A DNA stretch of 64,000 nucleotides from Cupriavidus agavae (GTDB lineage Bacteria > Pseudomonadota > Gammaproteobacteria > Burkholderiales > Burkholderiaceae), in contig NZ_SGXM01000004.1 in NCBI RefSeq assembly GCF_004217045.1, forward strand, positions 307,560-371,559. Reading direction: 5' to 3'. Shown in pieces: positions 1 to 7,951 of this stretch. Positions within the stretch are counted from its first letter, which is position 1. Each line of letters begins with the position of its first letter. The notes under the pieces were generated by a model. It searched no databases. It worked only from the letters and a program-made list of their open reading frames with translations, and had not been told where the DNA came from. The position numbers and the translations under genes are program-made.

Positions 1-663
1 CTGGCAGCACGCGCAGTAAGGGTCGGTCGGGTGGATGAAGACGGTGGCCTTGCGCCGGTTCAGCTCCGCGAAAACGGGATCGAGCCGGGCATCGCCCAGG
101 TAGATGCCGTGATAGTTCGACTCCATGACCACGCCATCGGCATGGAGCGTGTCGAAGGCATGGGCCAGTTCGGCCAGCGAGCCGGGGACATCGGGCAGTG
201 GCAGCACGGCGAACAGCCCGAACCGGCCCGGATGCGCGCGCATCGCCTTGGCCCCTTCCTCGTTGCATTCGCGGGCCAGGCGCCGTGCGGCGGCGTCGTC
301 TCCGAAGTGCAGGCCGGGTGCGGAGATCGATAGCATCGCCGTGGCAATGCCGAGACTGTCCATCATGCCCACGTGCGAGGCAGCGCTCCATTGGGGAATG
401 GCCGGCATGCCAGAGGGCTTGCCATGGCCGGCCGCTTCGAGCGCGGCCCGGTACCCGGGGGGAATGTAGTGGGCGTGGACGTCGATGCGGCCCTTCGTGC
501 CGGACGTTGTGACAGTGCTTCCGGCTGCGCTGGCGGGTGACGCGATGGCGCCAAGCCCGCCGATCGCGGAGGCGGTGAGGCCCACGACTCCGGCCAGCGC
601 CTGGCGCCGGCCTGTCCCGATAGCGGAAAGGCGCTCTGCCTCCCGTGCAATTCCTTGCGGCAT
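1..663 (-). CDS. Tat-exported amidohydrolase-2 family protein (3' end outside window)
   Basis: A metal-dependent TIM-barrel hydrolase or decarboxylase of the amidohydrolase-2 (ACMSD-like) family. The 221 visible codons open with a twin-arginine signal (R19-R20-Q-A-L, then an Ala/Gly-rich hydrophobic stretch to about residue 47), so it is probably exported folded. The mature part starts with the metal-binding H63-A-H65 of the first beta strand, and a second histidine (FIHPTD, H211) lies near the window edge in a context typical of the family. The start is the ATG at 663, preceded about 10 bases upstream by GGAG. The gene runs off the left edge, so the C-terminal metal ligands are unseen. The substrate is unknown. 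A Cys-rich stretch (YCACC) follows H211. Confidence 0.75.
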   Translation of the reverse strand, partial: MPQGIAREAERLSAIGTGRRQALAGVVGLTASAIGGLGAIASPASAAGSTVTTSGTKGRIDVHAHYIPPGYRAALEAAGHGKPSGMPAIPQWSAASHVGMMDSLGIATAMLSISAPGLHFGDDAAARRLARECNEEGAKAMRAHPGRFGLFAVLPLPDVPGSLAELAHAFDTLHADGVVMESNYHGIYLGDARLDPVFAELNRRKATVFIHPTDPYCACCQ

Positions 664-866
664 CTTCGATGGTCTCCGTTCTCGTTCCTGGAATGCGTAG
701 CCTCCCGATTCTATGGGGTGCCAGGAGCGTGACCAAGATAGGGAATGCGCCGCGTTCAGCGTAGACAGATGTGCAGCGGAGACCGGAGGAAACAGGTTCG
801 TCGTGCCGGGACAACGGTGGACCGAGGACGTGGCATCGGCGTGCGCCGCCCCCGATCCGTCAGGCG

Positions 867-1631
867 TTACTGCGTCGAGACAGCCGTGGCCGGTGCACTG
901 CCACCCGCCAGCGGCGCGGCCGTCGGGGAAGCCTTCTCCATGAAGAACGATCCACGCAGCCTGCCCACGGCGCCGCGTGTGCTCTCGTCGACGGCCTTCA
1001 TCAGGTTGTCGTACTCGGGAGCCTGATCCCATTCTCCGAGGGCGGCGGTCTGGACCTCCACGCGGTCATACCATTCCAGCTTGTTGGTCGACAGGTTCAC
1101 GAGCTGTCCGGTCAGGGCGATGTAGCCCATCGGCGCACCCAGCGGCATGAAGCCGTAATAGCTGCGCACGGTGCCGAGCGAGCGCGGGGTGATCAGCAGG
1201 AGCTTGTCGGCCTTGTATTGCTTCGCCAGCGGCCGGTAGTCGCGCAGCGCGATCCCCTCGCCCGAGCCTTCGGTAAACTTCGGCATGGTTTCCGTGTCCA
1301 GCGCGGCGTCGATCATCACCACCTTGATCTGCCGCGATTCCAGGCCGGAGCGGAACGATTGCGGCAGGCCGGAGACCTGGCTGAAATCCTGCGTCTGAAG
1401 CCGGTCCACAATCGCCTTGGCATTGGCGCGATTGATCACGATGTCCAGCAGTCCCTGGCTGCCGAGCATTACCTGGCCCGGTTCGGGCATCTTCTCGATC
1501 GCAACGACCACGGTGCTTTCCTTCTGTTCGAAGATGGCACTGGTGGCGGGAATCGGCTTCTGCACAACTGCGCAACCCGACAAGATGCTGGCGGCCAACA
1601 GCAGCCCGGCCAGATAGTGACGACCCATCAT
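867..1631 (-). CDS. putative outer-membrane lipoprotein, function unknown
   Basis: A 254-residue lipoprotein: after a short Arg/His N-terminus and a Leu/Ala-rich core comes the lipobox L-S-G-C at about residues 17-20, so the mature protein should be acylated on that cysteine. The rest is soluble, with short hydrophobic strands (VVVAIEKMP, IKVVMID, KLLLITP) and no motif I can name. The start is the ATG at 1631: AGGAG lies five bases upstream and a second ATG follows directly. An upstream in-frame start at 1664 would place a hydrophilic stretch before the signal peptide, so it is less likely. It is transcribed alone, with about 200 bases to each neighbour. Confidence 0.7.
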   Translation of the reverse strand: MMGRHYLAGLLLAASILSGCAVVQKPIPATSAIFEQKESTVVVAIEKMPEPGQVMLGSQGLLDIVINRANAKAIVDRLQTQDFSQVSGLPQSFRSGLESRQIKVVMIDAALDTETMPKFTEGSGEGIALRDYRPLAKQYKADKLLLITPRSLGTVRSYYGFMPLGAPMGYIALTGQLVNLSTNKLEWYDRVEVQTAALGEWDQAPEYDNLMKAVDESTRGAVGRLRGSFFMEKASPTAAPLAGGSAPATAVSTQ

Positions 1632-1740
1632 GAATTCTCCTTTGTTATGTGGATAGACTCGCATCCCATAACGGCGTGACAGAGGAAAGCTGCACCCGCC
1701 AGAAGGGGGGTGCGGGTCACTTTTGGGTGGCTGGCAGGAG

Positions 1741-1767
1741 AAAAAAAGCCTCGGCGGGCGCCGAGGC
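1741..1767 (-). terminator. rho-independent terminator after the porin gene
   Basis: An 8-9 bp GC hairpin (GCCTCGGC / GCCGAGGC, positions 1748-1767) is followed on the minus strand by seven T residues (1741-1747). It sits about 50 bases beyond the stop codon of the minus-strand porin gene and has textbook form. Confidence 0.85.
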
Positions 1768-1815
1768 TCAAGGACTCACTTGAGTTATCAAGGGAGTGTC
1801 GATCTGTTCTCGGAC

Positions 1816-2883
1816 TCAGAAGGTGTGGCGGAGGCCGACCACCACGCCGGTCTGGTCCTTGCCGGGCACCACATGGGTGGGGCTGTTGCCGGGCATGTTG
1901 AAGCCGTTCAGGCCCAGTTCCGAATCGCCACGGTTGAGCGCGTAGCCCACGTTCATGTAGATGTCGGTTCGCTTCGAGAACGCGTAGGCGGCCGACGCGA
2001 CGAACATGATGGGGTCCGCGCCCGAGTTGCGCGTATCGGTGTAGTACGCGGCGCCGGTGAGCGTGATGGCAGGGCTCATGGCATAGCGCAGGCCGGCCCA
2101 GAACAGGTTGGAGCCCGTGCCGGGCAGCGTGCCGACATCGCCGTTGAACCAGCGGTAGCCTGCAAACGCGCGGGTGGGACCAAAAGCGTAGCTGGCGCCG
2201 ATCAGGGCGCGGCGGTCCGTCAGATCGCGGGTGGCAACGCTGTTGCCCTGGAACTCGTCGTACGCGGCGCCGACCACCAGCGGGCCGGCGCGGTACATCA
2301 GCGCGACGCCGTAGTTGCGGTCCACCTTGTAGTCGCCGGGCAGTTCGCCCGAGCTGGTGCGGGCCGTGCTGTACAGCACGGTGGCCGACAGGCCGCCGAA
2401 GTCTCCGCGGTACTTGATGGCGTTGTCGGCGCGGCCGGCCATGACGTAGTCGCTCATGAACAGCGAGTAGCGTGGCGCGTAGCCCATCGGGTCCAGTTCC
2501 AGCCCCGTTTCATGCAGCGGCGTGTTCTGGCGGCCCAGCGTCAGCGTGCCGTATTTGCTGGCCAGCCCGACGAACGCGCCGCGATCGAACATGCGGCTGC
2601 TGTTGAGTTGCGCACCGCGGTCCAGTGCGAGGCCGCCTTCGAGTTCGAAGATGGCACGCAGGCCGCCGCCCAGATCCTCGGTGCCGCGCAGGCCCCAGCG
2701 CGACGTGGACATGCTGCCCGAAGTCACCTTGACCTGGCTGGCGCCGCCTGACGCGGACGGGACGTTGCTGAGATATTCGAGCCCGACGTCCGCTATGCCA
2801 TACAGCGTGACGCTCGATTGTGCGTAGCTGGCAGCGGTCAGCATGCCCAGGGTGGCCGCGACGATGCCGTGACGAAGTTTCAT
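1816..2883 (-). CDS. Gram-negative porin (Burkholderia OmpC type)
   Basis: A 355-residue outer-membrane porin that should form trimeric 16-strand barrels for passive uptake of small hydrophilic solutes. A signal peptide (MKLRHGIVAATLGMLTAASYAQ) precedes the typical first strand SSVTLYGIADVGLEY. Further family signatures are SRWGLRGTEDLGGGLRAIFELE, GRQNTPLHE, the DNAIKYRGDFGG strand and a C-terminal Phe (GLRHTF) needed for barrel assembly. Length fits the family. The start ATG at 2883 is followed directly by the signal peptide. It is transcribed alone and ends in a strong terminator. Its substrate preference cannot be read from sequence; a second porin of this type lies at 5368-6486. Confidence 0.92.
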   Translation of the reverse strand: MKLRHGIVAATLGMLTAASYAQSSVTLYGIADVGLEYLSNVPSASGGASQVKVTSGSMSTSRWGLRGTEDLGGGLRAIFELEGGLALDRGAQLNSSRMFDRGAFVGLASKYGTLTLGRQNTPLHETGLELDPMGYAPRYSLFMSDYVMAGRADNAIKYRGDFGGLSATVLYSTARTSSGELPGDYKVDRNYGVALMYRAGPLVVGAAYDEFQGNSVATRDLTDRRALIGASYAFGPTRAFAGYRWFNGDVGTLPGTGSNLFWAGLRYAMSPAITLTGAAYYTDTRNSGADPIMFVASAAYAFSKRTDIYMNVGYALNRGDSELGLNGFNMPGNSPTHVVPGKDQTGVVVGLRHTF

Positions 2884-3399
2884 GACCTACTCCTCTAGTA
2901 GAGCGATTCCTTTCGCTTGTGGAAACGGGCGGAGTATAGGAAGGCCGGGCCGCTGCGTGAACTGCAGAAACATGACGCGAATGACGTCGTTGCGTTGCGA
3001 TGTGTTGCAGGCGTCTGGACGGGAAAATGATTGCGAAGAATCTGTGTGCAACGAGGCGCTACAGCCGCTTGCAAGTTAGGGGCAGATCGTTAATTTTCGG
3101 AGACAGAGTCCTGTGATCAGGGAGGATCGTGGCGATATTGCAGTGTGTTGCAATCGCTGGCTGACCTGCCTGTCTCTGATGTCGAGGATGCTCGATGACA
3201 GCCGGACCGGATCATCGCGCAACCGACCCTTGACCCTCATCAATCGGATGCCGGTCCGCAGAACTGCGAACACGCGACCCGCGGCATCGATGCTGCGCGG
3301 GTACGCCGGGCCGCCGCGGCCGGTGACCCGGGTGCTTGACGCCCCGGCAACCAGGCACGCATTATCGAAGGCGTCATCCTGATAACAGTGCGGAATACC
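2884..3399. other. 516-bp intergenic region between divergent porin and LysR genes
   Basis: No gene is supported here. The segment is less GC-rich than its surroundings and must hold the promoters of the leftward porin gene and the rightward LysR gene. The only clear symmetry is ATTGCA-N6-TGCAAT at 3137-3154, the sort of interrupted palindrome bound by LysR-type proteins; the word GTTGC also recurs around 2990-3012. I see no transposon ends or RNA gene. Confidence 0.4.
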
Positions 3400-4314
3400 A
3401 TGCGTCTCGAGGACCTGAACTATTTTGTGGCGGTGGCGCAGGCCGGGCAGGTGGCCCGTGCAGCGGAGGAGGTGGGCCAGAGCCAGCCTGCCCTGACCAA
3501 GGGCATCCAGCGGCTGGAGCACGAACTCGGCATCCAGTTGTTCGCACGGTCCTCGCGTGGCATGGACCTGACTACCTCGGGCGAAGTGTTCCTCGAACGC
3601 ATCCTCGCCGTGCGCAGCGCCCTGCATGATGCGATACAGGAGGCGCACGACCTGCATCTCGGCAAGCTGGGCGTGGTACGGGTGGGTGTGCCGTCGTCGC
3701 TCGTGGGCTCGGTCTTCTCCGATGCGTTCGCGGAACTGATCCGGCAGCGCCCGGCGGCGCGCGTGCAGGTGACCATCGGGCTCAATGATCCGCTGGTGGA
3801 CGGGCTGCGCCGCGGCGAGCTGGATCTCTGCATCGCCACGCTGGCGCGCAAGCCCGAGCCCGATATCGAGCAGACGCTGTTGTTCGACAACGATCTCGTC
3901 GCGGTGGCACGCGAGCAGCATCCGCTCCACGGCAAGCGGAATCTACGGCTCGCGGACCTGGCGGCCTACCCGTGGCTGCTGCCGAATGCCAGCGTGATCG
4001 GCCGGAAGATCGTGGACGCGTGCTTCACGGAGGCCGGGCTGGCGCCGCCCAACGTGGCCCTGGAGACCAATTCCTCGGCGGAAGGGCTGATGGCCGTGAT
4101 CCGCAAGACCGATCTGCTGACGGTGGTGGGCAGCCGCACACTGTCGCAGGCCACGCGGGGCCTGCGGAGCCTGGACGTGCCGAACCTGCGCTGGCCGCGC
4201 AGCGTGGGCATCCTGCGGCGCAAGGGCAGCTATCACTCGCCGCTGGCGGCCCGCCTCGTGGAAATACTCGTGAAACGTTCCACGGTACTGCGCACGTCCA
4301 CGGGAAAGGGCTGA
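3400..4314 (+). CDS. LysR-family transcriptional regulator
   Basis: A 304-residue LysR regulator. The N-terminal winged helix-turn-helix is clear (MRLEDLNYFVAVAQAG, then A-A-E-E-V-G-Q-S-Q-P-A-L-T-K-G-I-Q-R-L-E, residues 1-60) and the co-inducer-binding domain begins at about residue 90 (LGVVRVGVPSSL). The ATG at 3400 gives the usual family N-terminus; a GTG at 3388 would add four residues and neither has a strong ribosome site. The gene faces the minus-strand hydrolase-porin-Bug set, and its 3' end overlaps the extended reading frame of that Bug receptor. It probably responds to the solute handled by those genes; that is inference from position. Confidence 0.88.
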   Translation: MRLEDLNYFVAVAQAGQVARAAEEVGQSQPALTKGIQRLEHELGIQLFARSSRGMDLTTSGEVFLERILAVRSALHDAIQEAHDLHLGKLGVVRVGVPSSLVGSVFSDAFAELIRQRPAARVQVTIGLNDPLVDGLRRGELDLCIATLARKPEPDIEQTLLFDNDLVAVAREQHPLHGKRNLRLADLAAYPWLLPNASVIGRKIVDACFTEAGLAPPNVALETNSSAEGLMAVIRKTDLLTVVGSRTLSQATRGLRSLDVPNLRWPRSVGILRRKGSYHSPLAARLVEILVKRSTVLRTSTGKG

Positions 4315-5340
4315 GGCGCTGCCAGCGCGCCAATCGCCGTACACGCCCACGCGCCGCACCAGCGCGCCCCACGCCTCGGCTTCGGCCTGCATCTGGCGCT
4401 GCAGCTCTTCGGGCGACATCGGCCTCCAGCTTGACCATACCTCGGCCCGCTTGCGGCGCCATTGGTCGGTATCGCTGGTCTTGTCCATGGTGTGGTTCAG
4501 CGTGCGGATGATGTCCGGCGGCGTGCCGCGCCGCGCCAGCAGTCCGGTCCAGCCGGTGCGCTCGTAGCCGTTGAAGCCCTGTTCCCGGAACGTGGGCACG
4601 TCGGGGAGATGTGCGGAGCGCTCGTCGCCGGTGACCGCGAGAATCCTGACCTGCTGCTTGGCCAGCAACGGACGCAGGTTGACGATATCGAGCATCATGA
4701 ACGAGATCTGACCGCGCAGGATGTCCAGCAGGCCCGCGCCGGCGCCCTTGTAGGGGATGTGCGTGGCTTCGAAGCCGAAGTCGTTGGTCAGCTGGAACCC
4801 GTACAGGTGCGGCACCGTGCCATTGCCGAGCGAGGCATAGTTCAGCGCGCCTTTCTGGCGTTTGGCCCAGGCCGTCCACTCACGCAGGGTGCGGCTGGGG
4901 TTCGAGGCGGGAATGGCGAGGCCGATCGGCGCGGCGCCGGTCATGGCGACCGGCGTGAAATCCTCCATCGGCCGGTACGGCAGCCTGCGGAAGTAGCTCT
5001 GCGTGATCGTGAAGTTGGCGCTGGCGAGCAGGAAGTCGTAGCCCTCGGGCGGCGCCAGCAACACCGATTGCGCGGCGATCTGCCCTGCGGCGCCCGCCTT
5101 GTTGTCGACGATCATCGGCACGTTGCCGAGCGACGGCGCCAGCGATTTCTGGTACTCGCGCAGTTGCAGGTCGACCGGATCCCCGGCGCTCGACGCCGTG
5201 ACGAAGCGGATCGGCCGGCTCGGCCATCTGTCGGCCAGCACCGGGCCCGCGAAGGCCATTGCCAGGCCGCCACCGGCCTGCATCAGGAAGCGGCGCCGGC
5301 CCGGTATTGCGCGGCTTGTCGTGAAACTGTTACCCACCAT
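3943..5340 (-). CDS. Bug/TctC-family tripartite tricarboxylate receptor with run-on C-terminus
   Basis: A periplasmic solute-binding protein of the Bug (TctC) family, which captures carboxylates or other small ligands. An arginine-rich, Tat-like signal (GRRRFLMQAGGG, cleaved near VLA-D) precedes the family core: WPSRPIRFVT, VDNKAGAAGQIAAQSV, YDFLLASA, LNYASLGNG, HIPYKGAGAGLLDILRG, LPDVPTFREQG. The family fold should end at about residue 338 (RVGVYGDWR), but no stop codon follows and the frame stays open for about 125 more Arg/Gln/Ala/His-rich residues, antisense to the end of the LysR gene (overlap 3943-4314). A lost stop codon or a small frameshift near 4300-4340 is the simplest reading, so the true 3' end is uncertain. 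It lies 27 bases after the upstream porin gene, probably in one operon. Confidence 0.8.
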   Translation of the reverse strand: MVGNSFTTSRAIPGRRRFLMQAGGGLAMAFAGPVLADRWPSRPIRFVTASSAGDPVDLQLREYQKSLAPSLGNVPMIVDNKAGAAGQIAAQSVLLAPPEGYDFLLASANFTITQSYFRRLPYRPMEDFTPVAMTGAAPIGLAIPASNPSRTLREWTAWAKRQKGALNYASLGNGTVPHLYGFQLTNDFGFEATHIPYKGAGAGLLDILRGQISFMMLDIVNLRPLLAKQQVRILAVTGDERSAHLPDVPTFREQGFNGYERTGWTGLLARRGTPPDIIRTLNHTMDKTSDTDQWRRKRAEVWSSWRPMSPEELQRQMQAEAEAWGALVRRVGVYGDWRAGSASALSRGRAQYRGTFHEYFHEAGRQRRVIAALAPQDAHAARPAQVRHVQAPQAPRGLRQCAAAHHRQQIGLADHGHQPFRRGIGLQGHVGRRQPGLREARVHDLPADHAGIRQQPRVGRQVREP

Positions 5341-5367
5341 GCGTCTCCATAAGTCTCGGGTTGCTGC

Positions 5368-6486
5368 TCAGAATCGGTGGCGGATGCCCGCCGCCACGGC
5401 CAGCATGCTGTCGTGGCCCCGCCCCAGGTAGTACCCGTTGGCGAAGCTTACCGCCGATGTGTCGAAATTGATCCCCGCGTGCCGTACGTAGGCGGCGGTC
5501 AGGTAGAGGTCGGTGCGCTTGGACAGGTTGTAGTCTGCAATCACGCTGACCTGCCACGGGTTGTCGACATTGGTCCGGTTCAGTGCCTTGACGTCGTCGT
5601 AGTAGTAGGCAAGCGTCAGTTCCAGCGCCGGCGTGGCACTGTAGTTCACACCCGCCCAGTAGTAGTGGTCTCGCACAAGCGTGCTGCCGTTGGCAGCGCG
5701 GTTCAGGCCCCAGCGCGCGCCGCCCATCAGCTTGGCGCGGCCGATCTGGTAGCTTGCGGCCACGCCCGCCTTGCGGAAATCGCCGGTGTCGCCGGCAGCG
5801 TTGAGCGTGGGGTTGAAGCGGTCGAACGCCGCGGCCAGGCCGAGGTTTCCGGAGAAGTAGTTGAGGCCCAGGCCGAGGCCGGTGTCGCGGCGCGACTGGC
5901 CCGGTACTTCGCCCGCACCGGTCACGCCGTTGCCGAACGACCAGTTGGCGGTGGCGGTCAGGCCGCCAAACTTGCCCGTGTACTTGATCGTGTTGTCCGA
6001 GCGGAAGTCGAGGCCCAGCAGGACCGCGATCGGCTCGTACTGGGTGGAGTAGCGGCTGGGCGAGAAGTTCGAGAACGAGTCGAACGCGGCCGTGTACTGG
6101 CGCCCGAAGGTCAGCCGCCCTGCGCGCTGGTCGCTCAACCCGACGAATGCCTGACGCCCGAACAGCCGGCCGCCTTGCGTCGATGCGCCGCTGTCGAGGT
6201 CGAAGCCGCTTTCCAGCACGAACACCGCACTGCGTCCGCCGCCCAGGTCCTCGGTGCCGCGCATCCCCCAGCGCGACCCGGCAAGGCCGCCCGACGTGAG
6301 CCCGACCCGCGATCTGCCCGCGCCCGGGAAACCCGGCTGGTTCGGCAGCGTGGGCGACAGGTGGTTCACGTATTCGATGTTCGCGTCTGCCACGCCGTAG
6401 AGCGTCACCGTGGCGTGCGCGGTGCCCGACAGGCAGGCCAACGCCACCAGCGGCAGCCAGCGGGTGTTTCCAGTCCTCCGTTGCAT
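5368..6486 (-). CDS. Gram-negative porin (Burkholderia OmpC type)
   Basis: A 372-residue porin related to the one at 1816-2883. A signal peptide (LPLVALACLSGTAHA) is followed by the first strand ATVTLYGVADANIEYV, the loop signature SRWGMRGTEDLGGGRSAVFVLE, GRQAFVGLSD, the DNTIKYTGKFGG strand, and C-terminal Phe (GIRHRF). The ATG at 6486 has GGAGAGAGG directly upstream and gives the signal peptide; an in-frame start farther upstream would add a non-signal extension. It sits 52 bases after the serine hydrolase and 27 before the Bug receptor on the same strand. That arrangement suggests the porin brings in the compound that the hydrolase or receptor handles. Confidence 0.92.
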   Translation of the reverse strand: MQRRTGNTRWLPLVALACLSGTAHATVTLYGVADANIEYVNHLSPTLPNQPGFPGAGRSRVGLTSGGLAGSRWGMRGTEDLGGGRSAVFVLESGFDLDSGASTQGGRLFGRQAFVGLSDQRAGRLTFGRQYTAAFDSFSNFSPSRYSTQYEPIAVLLGLDFRSDNTIKYTGKFGGLTATANWSFGNGVTGAGEVPGQSRRDTGLGLGLNYFSGNLGLAAAFDRFNPTLNAAGDTGDFRKAGVAASYQIGRAKLMGGARWGLNRAANGSTLVRDHYYWAGVNYSATPALELTLAYYYDDVKALNRTNVDNPWQVSVIADYNLSKRTDLYLTAAYVRHAGINFDTSAVSFANGYYLGRGHDSMLAVAAGIRHRF

Positions 6487-6538
6487 CCTCTCTCCTCCGT
6501 TCTCGTCTTTGTTATGGATGTCCTGGCCGGCTTGCGGT

Positions 6539-7801
6539 CTACGGGGCGGCGCAGCCTCCCACTGCCCGATAGACGGCCATGCCAGCCGCCACCAGCGCCG
6601 CGGAGGTTTCCAGCACGCGGGCCGGGTCGTCGCGGCGCTTGATGTCATCGGCGCTCGTGGGGCGGGCGGCATCGTCGGGACTCGACGAGAATTTCACGAC
6701 CACCAGCGCCTTGGCCGGATTGATGTGGATGCGCTGCCCGAAGCGGCCGCTGGCTTCCACGCTGCCATCGCCGTCATGGCACTGGAACCAGTAGTTGCGG
6801 TAGCCGTATCCCTCGCGCCCGGCCACGAGGTTGCCGCGCGCAAAGCGCGCCTGGTTGTCGGCGGATTCGAACAGGATGCGGGCCGCGATGGGCGGGATCT
6901 GCCCTGCGGGGTCGCCCTGCATGGCGCGGCGCACCGCTTCGGCAAAGCGCGCGGCGTCGCGCAGCGTGGAGTTCAGGCCGCCGCTGGCCATCTCGGTACC
7001 CAGCCGGTCCACGCTGGCGTAGGCATCGTCATCGGCCAGCCGGGACCAGATCCGGTCCGTGACGAGTTGCGACCAGCGCTGGCCCGTGATGCGGCGCAGC
7101 GCCCAGGCCACGGCTTCGGCGGAGCCGTTCTGGTAATACCAGGCAGGGGCGTCCGTGGCGCTGCCAGTGGCGTGCGCCACCTTCAGGAAGTCATAGATGT
7201 TGTCGGGCGCATCGTCCTTGCGCGGCACGATGCCGACGGCGGCGAACAGCCCCAGATCGGGTGGCAGTGCCGGCGGGTATCCCACGGCCACCTCCATGTC
7301 GAGGTTGGCCCGGACGGTAGCCTCGCCGAACGGATTGCCGGCCAGTTCCGGTACGTACTCGCGCAGCGGTGCCCGCGGATCGAGCTTGCCTTCGCCAACG
7401 AGCATCGCGGCGAGCAGGCCGGTGACCGATTTGGTCATCGACGCCCAGATGTGGGGCTGACGCGGTGCGAATCCACCGAAGTAGCGTTCACAGACCACCC
7501 GGCCCCGGTGCAGGACGAGAAAGCCATCGGTATGCGTGGCGCGCAGGTAGGCGCCAAGGGTCAGCGGCTGGCCAGCCACCGTGAGCGCGATCTCGTCCAG
7601 CCCGGCGCCTTCGCTGCCGCCCAGCGGCATGGGCTGGTCCGCATGGCGGATGCCGGTGGTCGGCGCCAGTTCGCGCGTGTGGCTCAGTGCCCAGCGCATG
7701 AACGGCGGACGCAGGCCGGTGCCGCGCGCCACCTGCTTGTCGGGTGGCGGCGGAAAGCCTTGCATGATGCCGTCGTTGACCTCGGGGGCCGGTACTGTCA
7801 T
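6539..7801 (-). CDS. serine hydrolase, beta-lactamase/class C-like family (esterase or amidase)
   Basis: A 420-residue serine hydrolase of the beta-lactamase-related family (EstB esterases, 6-aminohexanoate-dimer hydrolases, penicillin-binding-like proteins). The catalytic S121-M-T-K124 box lies in the context HIWASMTKSVTGLLAAM, and Y223-Q-N225 is the YxN element. No signal peptide is visible, which argues for a cytoplasmic enzyme rather than a secreted beta-lactamase. The ATG at 7801 has GTGGAG six bases upstream. That ribosome site lies inside a long inverted repeat (7807-7860), so translation may be controlled by RNA structure. Downstream on the same strand are a porin and a Bug receptor. 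The natural substrate is unknown; an ester or amide is likely. Confidence 0.82.
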   Translation of the reverse strand: MTVPAPEVNDGIMQGFPPPPDKQVARGTGLRPPFMRWALSHTRELAPTTGIRHADQPMPLGGSEGAGLDEIALTVAGQPLTLGAYLRATHTDGFLVLHRGRVVCERYFGGFAPRQPHIWASMTKSVTGLLAAMLVGEGKLDPRAPLREYVPELAGNPFGEATVRANLDMEVAVGYPPALPPDLGLFAAVGIVPRKDDAPDNIYDFLKVAHATGSATDAPAWYYQNGSAEAVAWALRRITGQRWSQLVTDRIWSRLADDDAYASVDRLGTEMASGGLNSTLRDAARFAEAVRRAMQGDPAGQIPPIAARILFESADNQARFARGNLVAGREGYGYRNYWFQCHDGDGSVEASGRFGQRIHINPAKALVVVKFSSSPDDAARPTSADDIKRRDDPARVLETSAALVAAGMAVYRAVGGCAAP

Positions 7802-7806
7802 GAACG

Positions 7807-7860
7807 CTCCACTATCTGTCGGTTGGCTGCCAGGGGGCAGCGCATGGACAGATAGTGGAG
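7807..7860 (-). promoter_or_regulatory. nested hairpin that sequesters the hydrolase ribosome binding site
   Basis: A perfect 14-bp inverted repeat, CTCCACTATCTGTC at 7807-7820 and its complement at 7847-7860, encloses a second perfect 6-bp hairpin (GCTGCC/GGCAGC, 7826-7841, loop of four), with five unpaired bases on each side. In the mRNA of the minus-strand hydrolase gene, the second arm ends with GUGGAG five bases before the AUG, so the Shine-Dalgarno sequence is fully paired with the first arm. No T tract follows, so a terminator is unlikely. It could be an RNA switch or thermometer, or a DNA operator. Confidence 0.6.
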
Positions 7861-7951
7861 TAGCCGGCCGGGTTCTGATATTCCGGAATGGAATTCAGCA
7901 ATAACAATGCGGAAAGGTGACTAAGGCGTGCCGGCTCCCGTCATCGGTGGC

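Noticed and set aside
7807..7860. Interpreting the hydrolase-proximal hairpin as the leuD terminator
   Set aside because: No T tract follows the stem on the minus strand and the stem covers the next gene's ribosome site; a terminator here is not supported, although attenuation cannot be fully excluded.
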